Both the position numbers and the translations under genes were made by a program. A stretch of DNA of 64,000 bases from Rhodovulum sp. MB263 (GTDB lineage: Bacteria; Pseudomonadota; Alphaproteobacteria; Rhodobacterales; Rhodobacteraceae). The stretch covers positions 62,001 to 126,000 of the forward strand of contig NZ_CP020384.1 in the NCBI RefSeq assembly GCF_002073975.1, read 5' to 3'. The notes below the pieces were generated by a model. The model was not told where the DNA came from. It did not search any database and saw only the letters and a program-made list of their open reading frames with translations. Numbering within the stretch: the first letter of the stretch is position 1; each line of letters starts with the position of its first letter. Below, one piece after another: positions 45,250 to 60,026 of the stretch.

Positions 45250-45870
45250 ATGGCCCGAGCAGGTGCAGGCAGATCGGCCGACGAGCCGCAGAGGCGGTGC
45301 ATCGCCACGGGTGAGGTGACGCCGAAGGCAGGGCTGATCCGGTTCGTGGTCGGTCCCGGCGATGCGGCGGTGCCCGATTTGCTGGGCAAGCTGCCGGGCC
45401 GCGGCATGTGGATCGCGGCCGACCGCGACGCGTTGGAGATGGCGGTGAAGAAGCGCCTGTTCTCGCGTGCGGCAAAACGGCCGGTGGCGGTGCCCGAGGA
45501 CCTGCTGGCGCAGGTCGAGGCGGGGCTGTTGCGCCGGCTGGTCGACAGCCTGTCACTGGCCCGCAAGGCGGGCTGCGCGGTGGCGGGCTACGAGAAGGTG
45601 AAAGGCTGGCTGGACAGCGGGCAGGCGTCGGTCCTGATCCAGGCCAGCGACGGGTCGGAACGGGGCAAGACCAAGCTTCGGCCGCCCCGCGAAGACGATG
45701 GATTCATCGGCTGTCTGACGGCCCTGGAATTGGGTTTGGCTTTCGGCCGGGAACATGTGATACATGGCGCGCTTGCGGCTGGCGGACTCACCGAACGTGT
45801 AGTAGAGGATGCCGCCAAGCTTTCGGGCGTGCGCAAGAAGGACGGGGGAGGGACCCCCGGAAAGGGTTGA
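45250..45870 (+). CDS. YlxR-type RNA-binding protein with L7Ae-like domain
   Basis: The 206-residue protein has the YlxR (DUF448) core: [20 protein letters not shown] and [17 protein letters not shown]. From about residue 95 ([20 protein letters not shown]) it resembles an L7Ae-family segment. The two-domain form is usual in alphaproteobacteria between nusA and infB. Its RNA target is unknown. It lies 22 bases after nusA and 7 bases before infB. Confidence 0.88.
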   Translation: MARAGAGRSADEPQRRCIATGEVTPKAGLIRFVVGPGDAAVPDLLGKLPGRGMWIAADRDALEMAVKKRLFSRAAKRPVAVPEDLLAQVEAGLLRRLVDSLSLARKAGCAVAGYEKVKGWLDSGQASVLIQASDGSERGKTKLRPPREDDGFIGCLTALELGLAFGREHVIHGALAAGGLTERVVEDAAKLSGVRKKDGGGTPGKG

Positions 45871-45877
45871 AGACCTT

Positions 45878-48400
45878 ATGGACGATACTGACGGCAAGAA
45901 GACTTTGGGTTTGCGCGGTGGTTCGCGGTCTGGCCAGGTGAAGCAGAGCTTTTCGCATGGCCGCACCAAGAACGTGGTCGTCGAGACCAAGCGCAAGCGC
46001 GTTGTCGTGCCCAAGCCAGGAGCCGCGAAATCTGGCGGGGCTGGGGGCGGGCATGCCGGAGGCGATCCGTCCAGGCGCCCGGCCGGGATTTCCGATGCCG
46101 AGATGGAGCGTCGGCTGAAGGCGCTGCAGGCCGCCAAGCTGCGTGAGGCCGAAGAGGCCCGGCAGCGTGCGGAAGACGAGCGTCAGCGCGAGGAAGAGCG
46201 CCAGCGCCGCCGCGAGGAAGCCGAGGCGAAGGAGCGCGAGCAGCGCGAGATCGAAGAGGCCGCCCGCCGCAAGGCCGAAGAGGAAGAGCGCAAGAAGCGC
46301 GAGGACGAGGAAGCCGCCAAGAAGAAGGCGGCGGATGCCGAACGCGCAGCCGTCGCGCCCGCAAAGTCCATCCCTGCGGCCGGGCCCGAAGAGACTCGCG
46401 CTCCTGCCAAGACCGCGTCTCCGCGCAAGGTCGACCGCGAACGCGAGGGCGGCGCCGACCGCCCGAACCGTGGCAAGACCTCGCCGGGCAAGGGCGACCG
46501 CCGCTCCGGCAAGCTGACCGTGAGCCAGGCGCTAACCGGTGGCGAGGGCGGACGTCAGCGCTCGCTGGCGGCGATGAAGCGCAAGCAGGAACGGATGCGC
46601 CAGAAGGCGATGGGCGGCGCCGACAAGCACGAGAAGGTCGTGCGCGACGTGCAGGTGCCAGAGACCATCCTGGTTCAGGAACTGGCCAACCGGATGGCGG
46701 TGCGGTCCGCCGACGTGGTCAAGTCGCTGATGCAGATGGGCATGATGGTCACGCAGAACCAGTCGATCGATGCCGATACTGCCGAACTGATCGTCGAGGA
46801 ATTCGGCCACAAGGTCGTGCGCGTGTCCGATGCCGATGTCGAACAGGTGATCGACACCGTCGAGGACAAGGCCGAAGATCTCAAGCCGCGTCCGCCGGTC
46901 ATCACCATCATGGGCCATGTCGACCACGGCAAGACCTCGCTGCTGGACGCGATCCGCAACGCCAAGGTGGTGGCGGGCGAGGCCGGCGGCATCACCCAGC
47001 ATATCGGCGCCTATCAGGTGAAAACCGATAGCGGGGCGGTGCTGAGCTTCCTCGACACGCCCGGTCACGCGGCCTTCACCTCGATGCGGGCGCGCGGCGC
47101 CCAGGTGACGGATATCGTGGTCCTGGTGGTCGCGGCCGACGACTCGGTCATGCCGCAGACGGTAGAGGCCATCAACCATGCCAAGGCCGCCGGCGTTCCG
47201 ATGATCGTGGCGATCAACAAATGCGACAAGCCCGCCGCCGACGCGCAGCGCGTCCGCACGGAACTGCTTCAGCATGAGGTGGTCGTCGAGGCGATGTCGG
47301 GCGATGTGCAGGATGTCGAGGTGTCGGCCAAGACCGGCCAGGGGCTCGACACGCTGCTCGAGGCCATCGCGCTGCAGGCCGAGATCCTGGAGCTGAAGGC
47401 CAACCCCGAACGCGCCGCCATGGGCGCCGTGATCGAGGCGCAGCTGGATGTGGGCCGCGGCCCGGTCGCGACGGTTCTGGTGCAGAACGGCACGCTGAAG
47501 CAGGGCGACATCTTCGTCGTCGGCGAGCAATGGGGCAAGGTCCGCGCGCTGGTCAACGACAAGGGCGAGCGGGTCAAGACCGCCGGTCCGTCGGTGCCGG
47601 TCGAGGTGCTCGGACTGAACGGCACGCCCGAGGCAGGCGACGTTCTGAACGTGGTCGATACCGAGGCCCAGGCCCGCGAGATCGCCGAATACCGCGAGCA
47701 CAGCGCCAAGGACAAGCGCGCCGCCGCCGGTGCCGCGACCACGCTTGACCAGCTTCTGGCCAAGGCCAAGGAAGATGCCAATGTGGCCGAGCTTCCGATC
47801 CTGATGAAGGCCGACGTGCAGGGCTCTGCCGAGGCCATCGTCCAGGCGATGGAGAAGATCGGCAACGACGAGGTGCGCGTGCGCGTTCTGCATGCCGGTG
47901 TCGGGGCCATCACCGAAACCGATGTTGGCCTTGCCGAGGCATCGGGCGCGCCGATCATCGGCTTCAACGTCCGGGCCAATGCACCGGCGCGGAGCGCCGC
48001 GAACCAGAAGGGCGTCGAGATCCGCTATTACAGCGTGATCTACGACCTCGTGGACGACGTGAAGGCGGCGGCCTCGGGCCTTCTGTCGAACGAGATCCGC
48101 GAGAACTTCATCGGCTATGCCCAGATCAAGGAGGTCTTCAAGGTCTCGGGCGTCGGCAAGGTGGCGGGCTGTCTGGTCACCGAGGGCGTCGCCCGCCGGT
48201 CGGCCGGGGTGCGTCTGCTGCGCGACGACGTGGTGGTCCACGAAGGCACGCTGAAGACGCTCAAGCGCTTCAAGGACGAAGTCGCCGAGGTCCAGTCGGG
48301 CCAGGAATGCGGTATGGCCTTCGAGAATTACGACGACATCCGTGCCGGCGATGTCATCGAGATCTTCGAGCGTCAGGAAGTCGTCCGGACCCTGGCCTGA
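45878..48400 (+). CDS. infB: Translation initiation factor IF-2
   Basis: IF-2 is the GTPase that brings initiator tRNA to the 30S subunit. The 840-residue protein has a long charged N-terminal region (residues 60-180 mostly Glu/Arg/Lys/Ala coiled coil) and the catalytic core: [30 protein letters not shown] and NKCD. The C-terminal [18 protein letters not shown] and domain IV ending [16 protein letters not shown] bind fMet-tRNA. The ATG at 45878 follows a GGAAAGGG motif. A strong terminator closes the operon 26 bases after the stop. Confidence 0.96.
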   Translation: MDDTDGKKTLGLRGGSRSGQVKQSFSHGRTKNVVVETKRKRVVVPKPGAAKSGGAGGGHAGGDPSRRPAGISDAEMERRLKALQAAKLREAEEARQRAEDERQREEERQRRREEAEAKEREQREIEEAARRKAEEEERKKREDEEAAKKKAADAERAAVAPAKSIPAAGPEETRAPAKTASPRKVDREREGGADRPNRGKTSPGKGDRRSGKLTVSQALTGGEGGRQRSLAAMKRKQERMRQKAMGGADKHEKVVRDVQVPETILVQELANRMAVRSADVVKSLMQMGMMVTQNQSIDADTAELIVEEFGHKVVRVSDADVEQVIDTVEDKAEDLKPRPPVITIMGHVDHGKTSLLDAIRNAKVVAGEAGGITQHIGAYQVKTDSGAVLSFLDTPGHAAFTSMRARGAQVTDIVVLVVAADDSVMPQTVEAINHAKAAGVPMIVAINKCDKPAADAQRVRTELLQHEVVVEAMSGDVQDVEVSAKTGQGLDTLLEAIALQAEILELKANPERAAMGAVIEAQLDVGRGPVATVLVQNGTLKQGDIFVVGEQWGKVRALVNDKGERVKTAGPSVPVEVLGLNGTPEAGDVLNVVDTEAQAREIAEYREHSAKDKRAAAGAATTLDQLLAKAKEDANVAELPILMKADVQGSAEAIVQAMEKIGNDEVRVRVLHAGVGAITETDVGLAEASGAPIIGFNVRANAPARSAANQKGVEIRYYSVIYDLVDDVKAAASGLLSNEIRENFIGYAQIKEVFKVSGVGKVAGCLVTEGVARRSAGVRLLRDDVVVHEGTLKTLKRFKDEVAEVQSGQECGMAFENYDDIRAGDVIEIFERQEVVRTLA

Positions 48401-48426
48401 TCGGGTCCGACCCGACCGGAAACATG

Positions 48427-48460
48427 AAAAGAGGCGCCTGCTGCTGCGGGCGCCTCTTTT
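48427..48460 (+). terminator. Terminator of the nusA-infB operon
   Basis: AAAAGAGGCGCC (48427-48438) and GGCGCCTCTTTT (48449-48460) form a perfect 12-base stem with a 10-base loop. The A-rich left arm and T-rich right arm let it act on both strands. Confidence 0.9.
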
Positions 48461-48562
48461 CGTTTCGTCCTGTGTGATCGGTGGCCGGATACCCGGTCGC
48501 ATGGCCGCGAATGTCCGGTGCGGCCAGTCCGCGGCTTCCGTTTGCCGTTAAGAAAGCGATCT

Positions 48563-48595
48563 GACCGGCGGCTCTGCCGTCACGCACCGCCGGTC
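48563..48595 (-). terminator. Hairpin after mutT
   Basis: GACCGGCGG (48563-48571) and CCGCCGGTC (48587-48595) form a 9-base stem with a 15-base loop, just beyond the mutT stop. No T-run follows at once on the minus strand. Confidence 0.45.
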
Positions 48596-48602
48596 GCAGG
48601 GA

Positions 48603-49001
48603 TCAGAGCCAGTCCTGCAGGACCGGGATCAGCGGAATGTCGGCGGGCGGCATCGGGAAATCGCGCAGATCCTTGGCATGAGACCATTTCAGCACCTGTC
48701 CCTCGCGGGCCTGCGGCTGGCCCTGCCATTTGCGGCAGGCGAAAAGCGGCATCAGCAGGTGGAAATCGTCATAGGAGTGACTGGCGAAGGTCAGCGGCGC
48801 CATGCAGCTTTCCCAGGTGTCGATGCCCAGCTCTTCCTTCAGCTCGCGTTTCAGCGCGGCTTCGGGGGTTTCGCCCGGCTCGATCTTGCCGCCGGGAAAT
48901 TCCCAGAGACCGGCCATCGACTTGCCTGCGGGGCGTTGGGCGAGAAGAACCCGCCCATCCGCGTCGATCAGGGCCACGGCGGCCACGAGAACGATCTTCA
49001 C
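48603..49001 (-). CDS. mutT: 8-oxo-dGTP diphosphatase MutT
   Basis: MutT hydrolyses 8-oxo-dGTP so it is not built into DNA. The 132-residue protein has VLLAQRPAGKSMAGLWEFPG followed by the Nudix box GGKIEPGETPEAALKRELKE and LGI, which is the MutT pattern (W-E-F-P-G-G-K). The C-terminal FPMPPADIPLIPVLQDWL is also conserved. It overlaps the argJ stop by 4 bases on the same strand. Confidence 0.93.
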   Translation of the reverse strand: MKIVLVAAVALIDADGRVLLAQRPAGKSMAGLWEFPGGKIEPGETPEAALKRELKEELGIDTWESCMAPLTFASHSYDDFHLLMPLFACRKWQGQPQAREGQVLKWSHAKDLRDFPMPPADIPLIPVLQDWL

Positions 49002-50386
49002 GACCGGTAATCCGCGTTGATCTCGATGTAGCGCTTGGTGAAATCGCAGGTCCAGACCGTCGAGGCGCCCTTGCCAAGGCCCAGATCGACGTTGATCACC
49101 AGCTCTTCGCGCTTCATGTAGGCCGCGCCGACCTCTTCGGCATAGCTCTCGGCGGCCCAGCCCTTCTCGGCGACGAGGATGTCGCCGAAGCGGATCGAGA
49201 TCAGGTCGCGTTCGGCCTGCGCGCCGGACTTGCCGATCGCCATCACGATCCGGCCCCAGTTCGGGTCCTCGCCCGCGACGGCGGTCTTGACCAGCGGCGA
49301 ATTGGCGATGGCCATGGCGACCTTGCGGGCATCGGCAGGGCTGGCCGCGCCGGTCACCGCGACCTCGACGAACTTGGTCGCGCCCTCGCCATCCTTCACC
49401 ACCTGATGCGCCAGATCCAGCATCACGCCCCTCAGCGCCTCCTGGAAGGCGCGTCCGGCGGCGCTGCGCAGATCGGTGATCTCGGGGGCCTCCGACTTGC
49501 CGGTCGCGGCCAGGATCAGCGTGTCCGAGGTTGACGTGTCTCCGTCGACGGTGATGCTGTTGAAGGTCTCGTCAGAGAGCTTGCCCAGCATCCGCTGCAG
49601 AAGCGGCTGCGCGATCTTCGCATCGGTGAAGACATAGGCCAGCATCGTCGCCATGTCGGGCGCGATCATGCCCGAGCCCTTGGCGATGCCCGCGATCCGG
49701 ATCGGTTGGCCCTCGACCTCGATGGTCGCCGTGGCGCCCTTGGGGAAGGTGTCGGTGGTCATGATCGCGCGCGCGGCCAGCGGCATCGCCTGGGGCGAGA
49801 GCCGTTCGGTCAGATCGCCGAGCGCGGCTGTGATCCGCTCATGGGGCAGCGGCTCGCCGATGACGCCGGTCGAGGCGGTGAAGATCCGCGCCTCGGGCAC
49901 GCCCGCAGCCTTGGCCAGGCCGGCCGCAATCGACTTGACGGCCTCGGCACCGGCGGCCCCGGTGAAGGCGTTGGAATTGCCCGAATTGACCAGGATCGCC
50001 GCACCCGCTTCGGGGTCGGCGGCCGCCGCAAGCTTTGCCTCGCAGTCGAGAACCGGCGCCGAGCGCGTGGCCGAGCGGGTGAAGACCCCCGCAATCGCGG
50101 TGCCGGGGGCAAGCCGGGCCAGCATCACGTCGAGGCGCCCCTGATAGCGCACGCCCGCTTCCACCGCCGCGAATTCGGCGCCCTCGATCACCGGCAGCGC
50201 CGGGAAGCCGGCGGCGGGGGCAAGCGGAGAGATCAACGGGGTCTTGGCCGGGACCTTCTGGGAAAGCGCCACAAGCTGCGAGCGCATGCGGTCGACCTCG
50301 CGCTTGAGCGCCTTGATCCTGGCCTTCTTCTTTTTCTTCTTGCCGGGCTCTTCCGTCTCGACCTTCTTCTTCTTGTCCTTGGCCAT
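48998..50386 (-). CDS. argJ: Bifunctional ornithine acetyltransferase/N-acetylglutamate synthase, N-terminally extended
   Basis: ArgJ moves the acetyl group from acetylornithine to glutamate. From about residue 50 the protein matches ArgJ: LISPLAPAAGFPALPVIEGA, SGNSNAFTGAAG and the autocleavage region GIAKGSGMIAPDMATMLAYV. Normal length is near 400-410 residues, but this frame gives 462 because of an N-terminal part of about 45 residues rich in lysine (MAKDKKKKVETEEPGKKKKK) followed by a heptad-like helix (ALKREVDRMRSQLVALSQK). GAGGGA precedes this ATG. An internal ATG at 50287 after GCGAGG is a possible alternative. mutT overlaps it. Confidence 0.9.
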   Translation of the reverse strand: MAKDKKKKVETEEPGKKKKKKARIKALKREVDRMRSQLVALSQKVPAKTPLISPLAPAAGFPALPVIEGAEFAAVEAGVRYQGRLDVMLARLAPGTAIAGVFTRSATRSAPVLDCEAKLAAAADPEAGAAILVNSGNSNAFTGAAGAEAVKSIAAGLAKAAGVPEARIFTASTGVIGEPLPHERITAALGDLTERLSPQAMPLAARAIMTTDTFPKGATATIEVEGQPIRIAGIAKGSGMIAPDMATMLAYVFTDAKIAQPLLQRMLGKLSDETFNSITVDGDTSTSDTLILAATGKSEAPEITDLRSAAGRAFQEALRGVMLDLAHQVVKDGEGATKFVEVAVTGAASPADARKVAMAIANSPLVKTAVAGEDPNWGRIVMAIGKSGAQAERDLISIRFGDILVAEKGWAAESYAEEVGAAYMKREELVINVDLGLGKGASTVWTCDFTKRYIEINADYRS

Positions 50387-50407
50387 CTGTCCCTCTTCGC
50401 TTGGCTC

Positions 50408-51253
50408 TTACCGGTCGAGTACCGACTGGTCCTTCAGGATCGCGGGGTCGACCTCGATTTCGGTGCGGGAGACCTCGGCCTCCTCGGTATATTTCTCAAG
50501 CGCCGCTTCCATTGCGTCGCGCTGGATCTGCTGCACCAGTTCGCCGCGCACATCCGCAAGCCGCGGCGCATCCTTCAGCCGGGTCTCGTAGAGCTTGATC
50601 ACATGCCAGCCGAACTGGGTCTGGACCGGGGCCGAGACTTCGCCGGGTTCGAGCACGGTCACGGCCTCCTCGAAGGGCTGGACCATCATGCCTTCCGAGA
50701 ACCAGCCCAGATCGCCGCCGTTCGGGCCGGAGGGGCCGGTGGATTTCTCCTTGGCGAGTTCGGCGAAATCGGCGCCGTCCTTGAGCTGGGCCTCGATCGC
50801 CTGGGCCTCGTCCTCGGTGTCGACGAGAATATGGGCGGCGTGATATTCGTTGATCGGATCGGCGTCGCCATAGGTGGCGTTATAGGCGGCCTTGACCGCC
50901 TCGTCGGTCACCGCGGCCTCGGCCAGCCGCGACAGCGCCTCGCCCGCCACGAAGGAGCGGCGCTCGTTCTCCAGCGCCAGCCGGGCGCCGGTCGAGAGAT
51001 CCTCGCCGATGGCCTCGCCGACAGCGGTCTGCCGGATCAGCTGGTCGAGCACGGCCTGATACAGCACGTCATCGGGAAGCTGCTGGTATTCGGCCGGAAG
51101 CTGGGCGCGGAGCACGATCATGTGGCCGATCGTGATCTCCTGATCGCCCACCCGTGCGACGACCGTGTCGGGGCCGATCTCGTCGGCCAGCGCGGGCAGC
51201 GCGAGCGTCGCCCCGAGGGCAAGAACGGCAAGCGGTCTGAGGTCAAATGACAT
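50408..51253 (-). CDS. Exported parvulin-type peptidyl-prolyl isomerase
   Basis: The 281-residue protein begins [20 protein letters not shown], a cleavable signal ending near ALADEIG, so it acts in the periplasm. The PpiC-type rotamase domain is at residues 130-230: [19 protein letters not shown], the [17 protein letters not shown] loop and the [16 protein letters not shown] block. The helical N-terminal domain ([17 protein letters not shown]) resembles SurA/PrsA-like chaperones. Its ATG at 51253 follows GAAAGGAG. It is divergent from secA, fitting a secretion context. Confidence 0.92.
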   Translation of the reverse strand: MSFDLRPLAVLALGATLALPALADEIGPDTVVARVGDQEITIGHMIVLRAQLPAEYQQLPDDVLYQAVLDQLIRQTAVGEAIGEDLSTGARLALENERRSFVAGEALSRLAEAAVTDEAVKAAYNATYGDADPINEYHAAHILVDTEDEAQAIEAQLKDGADFAELAKEKSTGPSGPNGGDLGWFSEGMMVQPFEEAVTVLEPGEVSAPVQTQFGWHVIKLYETRLKDAPRLADVRGELVQQIQRDAMEAALEKYTEEAEVSRTEIEVDPAILKDQSVLDR

Positions 51254-51430
51254 GGGCACTCCTTTCGGCGGGCGCTTGGTGGCGTTGACACCATTCCGGC
51301 CTCCCCTTACATCGCAACTGGTTCTCGGGGTCGGCCTTATTTCCTTGGCCACTTCTATTGCCGCATTCTCAGGCGGGCAAGCGGTCCGTCGTACAAGATC
51401 CTGTCAGATACGCATCCGCGCGGAGAGAAC

Positions 51431-54166
<2,736 letters not shown>

Positions 54167-54257
54167 GCAGGGCGGCCGTCCTGCCGGACGGTTGAAATCG
54201 GCGCGGCCAGATCGGACACTCGGCCCGAACAGAGGCAATCACTCCGGTCCGGTCGCG

Positions 54258-55862
54258 ATGCGGTTTCTCATTGGCGCTGTCCTTCTCTGCGCGGCGCTTT
54301 TCCCTCCTGCCTCGCGGCCCGCTTCGGCCGGAGAGGTGACGCTGCTGCCGCGTGAAGAGGGCGCGGCCGGGATCCGCGGTCGTCTGCTCGGCTTCGATGG
54401 CGAGCTCTACAGGCTCGACACCATCTACGGACAGCTGACGGTCGACGGCGCCGGCGTGAGCTGCAAGGGTGCGGCCTGTCCGGATCCCGGGGCGCGGGTG
54501 GCGCGGATCGCGCTGTCTGGCAGCCCGGTGCTGGGTGAGAGGCTGATGCCCGCGCTGATCGAGGGCTTTGCCGCCGCGCGCGGGCTTGTCGTCGAGCGCG
54601 GGGCCGAGGGGCGGAACCGGCTGTTCCGCCTGCGCGCGCCGGAGGGCGGCCCGCTGCGGGCCGAGATCGTGCTGGCCTCGGGCAGCACCGGCGAGGGGGT
54701 TGCCGACCTGTTGACCGGCGCGGCCCGGATCGTGATGGCCGACCGCGAGATCCTGCCCGAAGAGATCGCCCGTATCCGCGAGGCGGGCTTTGGCGATCTG
54801 TCACGGCCGTTTCGGCGCCGTATCCTTGCGCTTGACGCCATCGTCCCGGTGGTGGCCCCCGATAGCCGGCTGGGTGCCCCTGAGCGCGGGCTTTCGCGCG
54901 CGTCCATTCTGGGGCTTCTGAGCGGTGAGATCGCCGAGTGGTCCGGGCTCGGCGGGTCCCCGGCGCCGGTCATCATCCATCTGCCGGGACGGGGGCCGGG
55001 GCTGCGCCAGTGGCCCGAGGCGCGGGTGCCGGAAGGCCGGATGCCGGTGGCTTCGGCGCGGCGCCATGAAAGCGCGGCAGCGGTCGCGACGGCGGTGGCG
55101 GCCGATCCCATGGGCTTTGGTCTGGCGCGGCTCTCGACGCTCGGGGAGGCGCTGCAGGTCCCGCTGGCGGATGGCTGCGGCACGCGGCTTGTGGCATCGG
55201 CGCAGACCGTGAAGACCGGCGATTACCCCTATGTGGCGCCGCTGTCGCTTTATCTCGGCAGCCCCAGGCTGCCCCGGTTCGGGCGGGATTTTCTGGACTA
55301 TCTGAAGACGCCCGCCGCCCAGATCGCGATCCGCCGGGCGGGGTTTGTCGATCTCCTGCGCGAGGAGATCCCGCTTGACCGGCAGGGCGACCGGCTGGCC
55401 CTGGCCATCGCTCGGGCGCGCCCCGGGGACGGTCTGCGGGAATTGCAGCGGTTGGTTGCGACGCTGGGCGGGGCGGTTCGCCTGTCCGAGACCTTCCGCA
55501 GCGCTCCCGGCGGCGCGGATGCGCAGGTGCGGGCCAATATCGCGGCGGTGGCCGCGGCGCTGGAGGCAGGTCAATTCGACGGGCGCAGGCTGATCCTGGC
55601 CGGGTTTTCCGACGGGGCGGCCGGGCCGGAGGGCGGTGGCGTAGAGGCCCGGCGCGATGCCGAGGCGGTGCGCGATGCGATACGCGCAGCCGCGACCGCC
55701 GCCGATTTCGGCCGGGTCCGGATCGAGGTGGCGGGCTTCGGCGACCTGCTGCCGGTGATGTGCAATGGCGGCGACGGTGACGGTCCGGACCAGAGCCATG
55801 GTGGGGTGCCGGATGACTGGACAGCGCGGCTCAACCGCCGGGTCGAGCTCTGGCTGCGCTGA
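54258..55862 (+). CDS. Periplasmic substrate-binding domain fused to OmpA-type C-terminal domain
   Basis: The 534-residue protein has a signal peptide (MRFLIGAVLLCAALFPPASR, cut near ASAGE). Residues 30-370 resemble a PstS-like phosphate-type binding protein (LMPALIEGFAAARGLVVE, ADREILPEEIARI and DYPYVAPLSLYLG). Residues 415-534 are OmpA-like: LAGFSDGAAG and, near the end, RIEVAGFGDLLPVM and TARLNRRVELWL, which keep the aspartate and arginine that contact peptidoglycan. This would tether a ligand-binding domain to the wall. No transporter genes are adjacent, so the ligand and any signalling role are unknown. It is convergent with radC. Confidence 0.82.
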   Translation: MRFLIGAVLLCAALFPPASRPASAGEVTLLPREEGAAGIRGRLLGFDGELYRLDTIYGQLTVDGAGVSCKGAACPDPGARVARIALSGSPVLGERLMPALIEGFAAARGLVVERGAEGRNRLFRLRAPEGGPLRAEIVLASGSTGEGVADLLTGAARIVMADREILPEEIARIREAGFGDLSRPFRRRILALDAIVPVVAPDSRLGAPERGLSRASILGLLSGEIAEWSGLGGSPAPVIIHLPGRGPGLRQWPEARVPEGRMPVASARRHESAAAVATAVAADPMGFGLARLSTLGEALQVPLADGCGTRLVASAQTVKTGDYPYVAPLSLYLGSPRLPRFGRDFLDYLKTPAAQIAIRRAGFVDLLREEIPLDRQGDRLALAIARARPGDGLRELQRLVATLGGAVRLSETFRSAPGGADAQVRANIAAVAAALEAGQFDGRRLILAGFSDGAAGPEGGGVEARRDAEAVRDAIRAAATAADFGRVRIEVAGFGDLLPVMCNGGDGDGPDQSHGGVPDDWTARLNRRVELWLR

Positions 55863-55875
55863 ACCGCGGGGCCGT

Positions 55876-56643
55876 TTATAGATAGCCTTCCGACCGGAAG
55901 CTGAGCTCGCGCGCCTTGCCGACGATCAGGTGATCGTGCAGCACCAGCCCCAGCGCGGCGCAGGCGGCCTCTATCTGGGTCGTCATGGAGATGTCCGATT
56001 GCGAGGGAGTCGGGTCGCCGGACGGGTGGTTATGGACGAGGATCAGGGCCGAGGCGTTCAGCTCCAGCGCACGCTTGACCACCTCGCGCGGATAGACCGG
56101 GACATGATCGACGGTGCCGCGCGCCTGTTCCTCATCGGCGATCAGGACGTTCTTGCGGTCGAGAAACAGCACCCGGAACTGCTCGGTCTCGCGATGGGCC
56201 ATGGCGGTGCGGCAATAGTCCAGAAGCGCGTCCCAGCTCGACAGCACGGGCCGGTGCATGACCCGGGTCCGGGCCAGCCGTTGTGCCGCCGCCTCGACCA
56301 GTTTCAGCTCGACGATGACAGAGGGGCCGACGCCGCGCACCTCCTGCAGCCGCGCGACCGGGGCCGAAAGCACGCCGTTGAAGTCGCGGAAGCGGTCGAG
56401 CAGCAGCCGGGCCAGCGGCTTGACGTCCTGCCGCGGCAGGGCGCGGAACAGCACCATCTCGAGCAGTTCGTAATCGGGCATCGCCGCCGCGCCGCCCGCC
56501 ATGAAGCGGTCGCGGAGCCGCCTGCGATGGTCGCGGATATAGGAGGGCAGGCGCTCGCCTGGGGCGAGGGTGCGCACCGGCGCCTCTGCGAAAAGCGGCA
56601 GTGGCGGATCTTCGGAGGAGGAGGGTGGCGTCGGGCGCGGCAT
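55876..56643 (-). CDS. radC: RadC family protein (JAB/MPN domain)
   Basis: The 255-residue protein has an N-terminal helix-hairpin-helix (LQEVRGVGPSVIVELKLVEA) and a C-terminal JAB metalloprotease-like domain with ALELNASALILVHNHPSGDP, then SQSDI, giving the H-x-H-x(10)-D zinc signature. RadC was named for a DNA-repair phenotype that was later traced to another gene, so its real function is unknown. It is on the same strand upstream of dnaJ, separated by 121 bases that hold the dnaJ terminator. Confidence 0.92.
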   Translation of the reverse strand: MPRPTPPSSSEDPPLPLFAEAPVRTLAPGERLPSYIRDHRRRLRDRFMAGGAAAMPDYELLEMVLFRALPRQDVKPLARLLLDRFRDFNGVLSAPVARLQEVRGVGPSVIVELKLVEAAAQRLARTRVMHRPVLSSWDALLDYCRTAMAHRETEQFRVLFLDRKNVLIADEEQARGTVDHVPVYPREVVKRALELNASALILVHNHPSGDPTPSQSDISMTTQIEAACAALGLVLHDHLIVGKARELSFRSEGYL

Positions 56644-56741
56644 GATCCGACGCTACCGGATTCAAGGTGAATGAAAGGTTAAGGCTAAAGGGCAGGGCTA
56701 TTGCCGAGAGTGCCGTCGAGCGTGACGCCGAAAGCGCAGGG

Positions 56742-56765
56742 AAAACGCGGGCCGGGGGCCCGCGT
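56742..56765 (-). terminator. Intrinsic terminator of dnaK-dnaJ
   Basis: ACGCGGGCC (56745-56753) and GGCCCGCGT (56757-56765) form a 9-base stem with a 3-base loop; the minus-strand transcript continues with U's (complement of AAA at 56742-56744). The stem begins inside the dnaJ stop codon. Confidence 0.75.
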
Positions 56766-57925
56766 CAGCTTTTCATCCCGTCCCAGAAGCTTTTCACCTT
56801 GGTGAAGAAGGACGATCCTTCCGGATTGTTCTCTTCGCTCAGCTCCTCGAATTCGCGCAGAAGCTCTTTCTGGCGGCTGGTGAGGTTGACCGGGGTCTCG
56901 ACCGCAAGCTCGATGAACATGTCGCCCTGGGCATTGCCGCGAAGCGCGGGCATGCCCTTGCTGCGCAGCCGCATCTGCTTGCCGGACTGGCTGCCGCCGG
57001 GCACCTTCACCCGCGACCGGCCGCCATCGATGGTCGGCACCTCGATCTCGCCACCAAGCGCGGCAGCGGTCATCGAGACCGGCACCCGGCAGAACAGGTT
57101 CAGCCCGTCGCGCTCGAAGAGCGGATGGCCCGCCACCTCGATGAAGATGTAGAGATCGCCCGCAGGCCCGCCCCTGAGCCCGGCCTCGCCCTCGCCGGCA
57201 AGCCGGATCCGGGTGCCGGTCTCGACGCCCGCGGGGATGTTGACCGAGAGCGAGCGGTCGCGCTCGATCCGGCCTGCGCCGCCGCAGGACTTGCAGGGGT
57301 TCTTGACGATCTGGCCCATGCCGCCGCAGGTCGGACAGGTCCGTTCCACGGTGAAAAAGCCCTGCTGCGCCCGGACCTTGCCCATGCCCGAACAGGTCGG
57401 ACAGGTGGCCGGTTCGGCGCCGCCCGCAGCCCCGGTGCCGTTGCAGACATCGCAGGCCACCGAGCTGGGGACCTTGATCGTCTTCTGCAGGCCCGAATAG
57501 GCTTCCTCGAGCGTGATGCGGAGATTGTAGCGCAGGTCGGAGCCGCGCGTGGCACGCTGGCGCCCGCCGGGGCCCGCCCCGCCCATGAAATCGCCGAACA
57601 GGTCGTCGAAGACGTTGGAGAAGGCCGAGGCGAAATCGCCCTGACCGCCGAAGCCACCGCCCATGCCGCCCATGCCGCCGGGACCGCGCCCGCCGCCCTG
57701 TTCGAAGGCGGCATGGCCGAACCGGTCATAGGCGGCCTTCTTGTCGGGGTCCTTCAGCGTCTCGTAGGCCTCGTTGACCTCCTTGAACTGCCCTTCCGCC
57801 TTGGGATTGTCCGCATTGCGGTCCGGGTGCAGTTCCTTGGCCTTCTTGCGATAGGCCTTCTTGATCTCTTCGGCCGAGGCGCCGCGGGCAATCCCGAGAA
57901 CCTCGTAGAAATCGCGCTTTGCCAT
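56765..57925 (-). CDS. dnaJ: Chaperone protein DnaJ
   Basis: DnaJ delivers clients to DnaK and stimulates its ATPase. The 386-residue protein has the J domain with the HPD motif ([18 protein letters not shown]), a Gly-rich linker ([18 protein letters not shown]), four zinc-binding C-x2-C-x-G-x-G repeats between residues 145 and 205 ([32 protein letters not shown]) and the C-terminal substrate domain. It is 73 bases downstream of dnaK; a GC-rich hairpin at 57953-57978 lies between them. Confidence 0.97.
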   Translation of the reverse strand: MAKRDFYEVLGIARGASAEEIKKAYRKKAKELHPDRNADNPKAEGQFKEVNEAYETLKDPDKKAAYDRFGHAAFEQGGGRGPGGMGGMGGGFGGQGDFASAFSNVFDDLFGDFMGGAGPGGRQRATRGSDLRYNLRITLEEAYSGLQKTIKVPSSVACDVCNGTGAAGGAEPATCPTCSGMGKVRAQQGFFTVERTCPTCGGMGQIVKNPCKSCGGAGRIERDRSLSVNIPAGVETGTRIRLAGEGEAGLRGGPAGDLYIFIEVAGHPLFERDGLNLFCRVPVSMTAAALGGEIEVPTIDGGRSRVKVPGGSQSGKQMRLRSKGMPALRGNAQGDMFIELAVETPVNLTSRQKELLREFEELSEENNPEGSSFFTKVKSFWDGMKS

Positions 57926-57952
57926 CAGCTAACCCTCTTCCCGAAACACGCT

Positions 57953-57978
57953 GGCCGGCCCGGTTTCCCGGACCGGCC
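57953..57978 (-). other. Hairpin between dnaK and dnaJ
   Basis: GGCCGG (57953-57958) pairs with CCGGCC (57973-57978), with inner CCGG arms and one mismatch. There is no T-run, so it is more likely an mRNA processing or stability element, or a partial attenuator lowering DnaJ relative to DnaK, than a terminator. Confidence 0.5.
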
Positions 57979-57998
57979 GCTTTGGGTCCGGTCGCGCG

Positions 57999-59921
<1,923 letters not shown>

Positions 59922-60026
59922 GATATCTTACCTCTTCATTCGGCGATGTTGTGGGGAGCAGACCCTCAGGAGGCCTCTGCGCCCCGATCCCATGGGCCAC
60001 GGTCGCCCGGGCCCGTTTCTCGGGCG

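Noticed and set aside
42918-45566. An 882-codon frame antisense to rimP-nusA-ylxR
   Set aside because: It is the complement of well-supported genes with conserved NusA domains and has no recognisable motif of its own.
46532-48502. A 656-codon frame antisense to infB
   Set aside because: Same cause: codon bias of infB on the opposite strand; no start context or domains.
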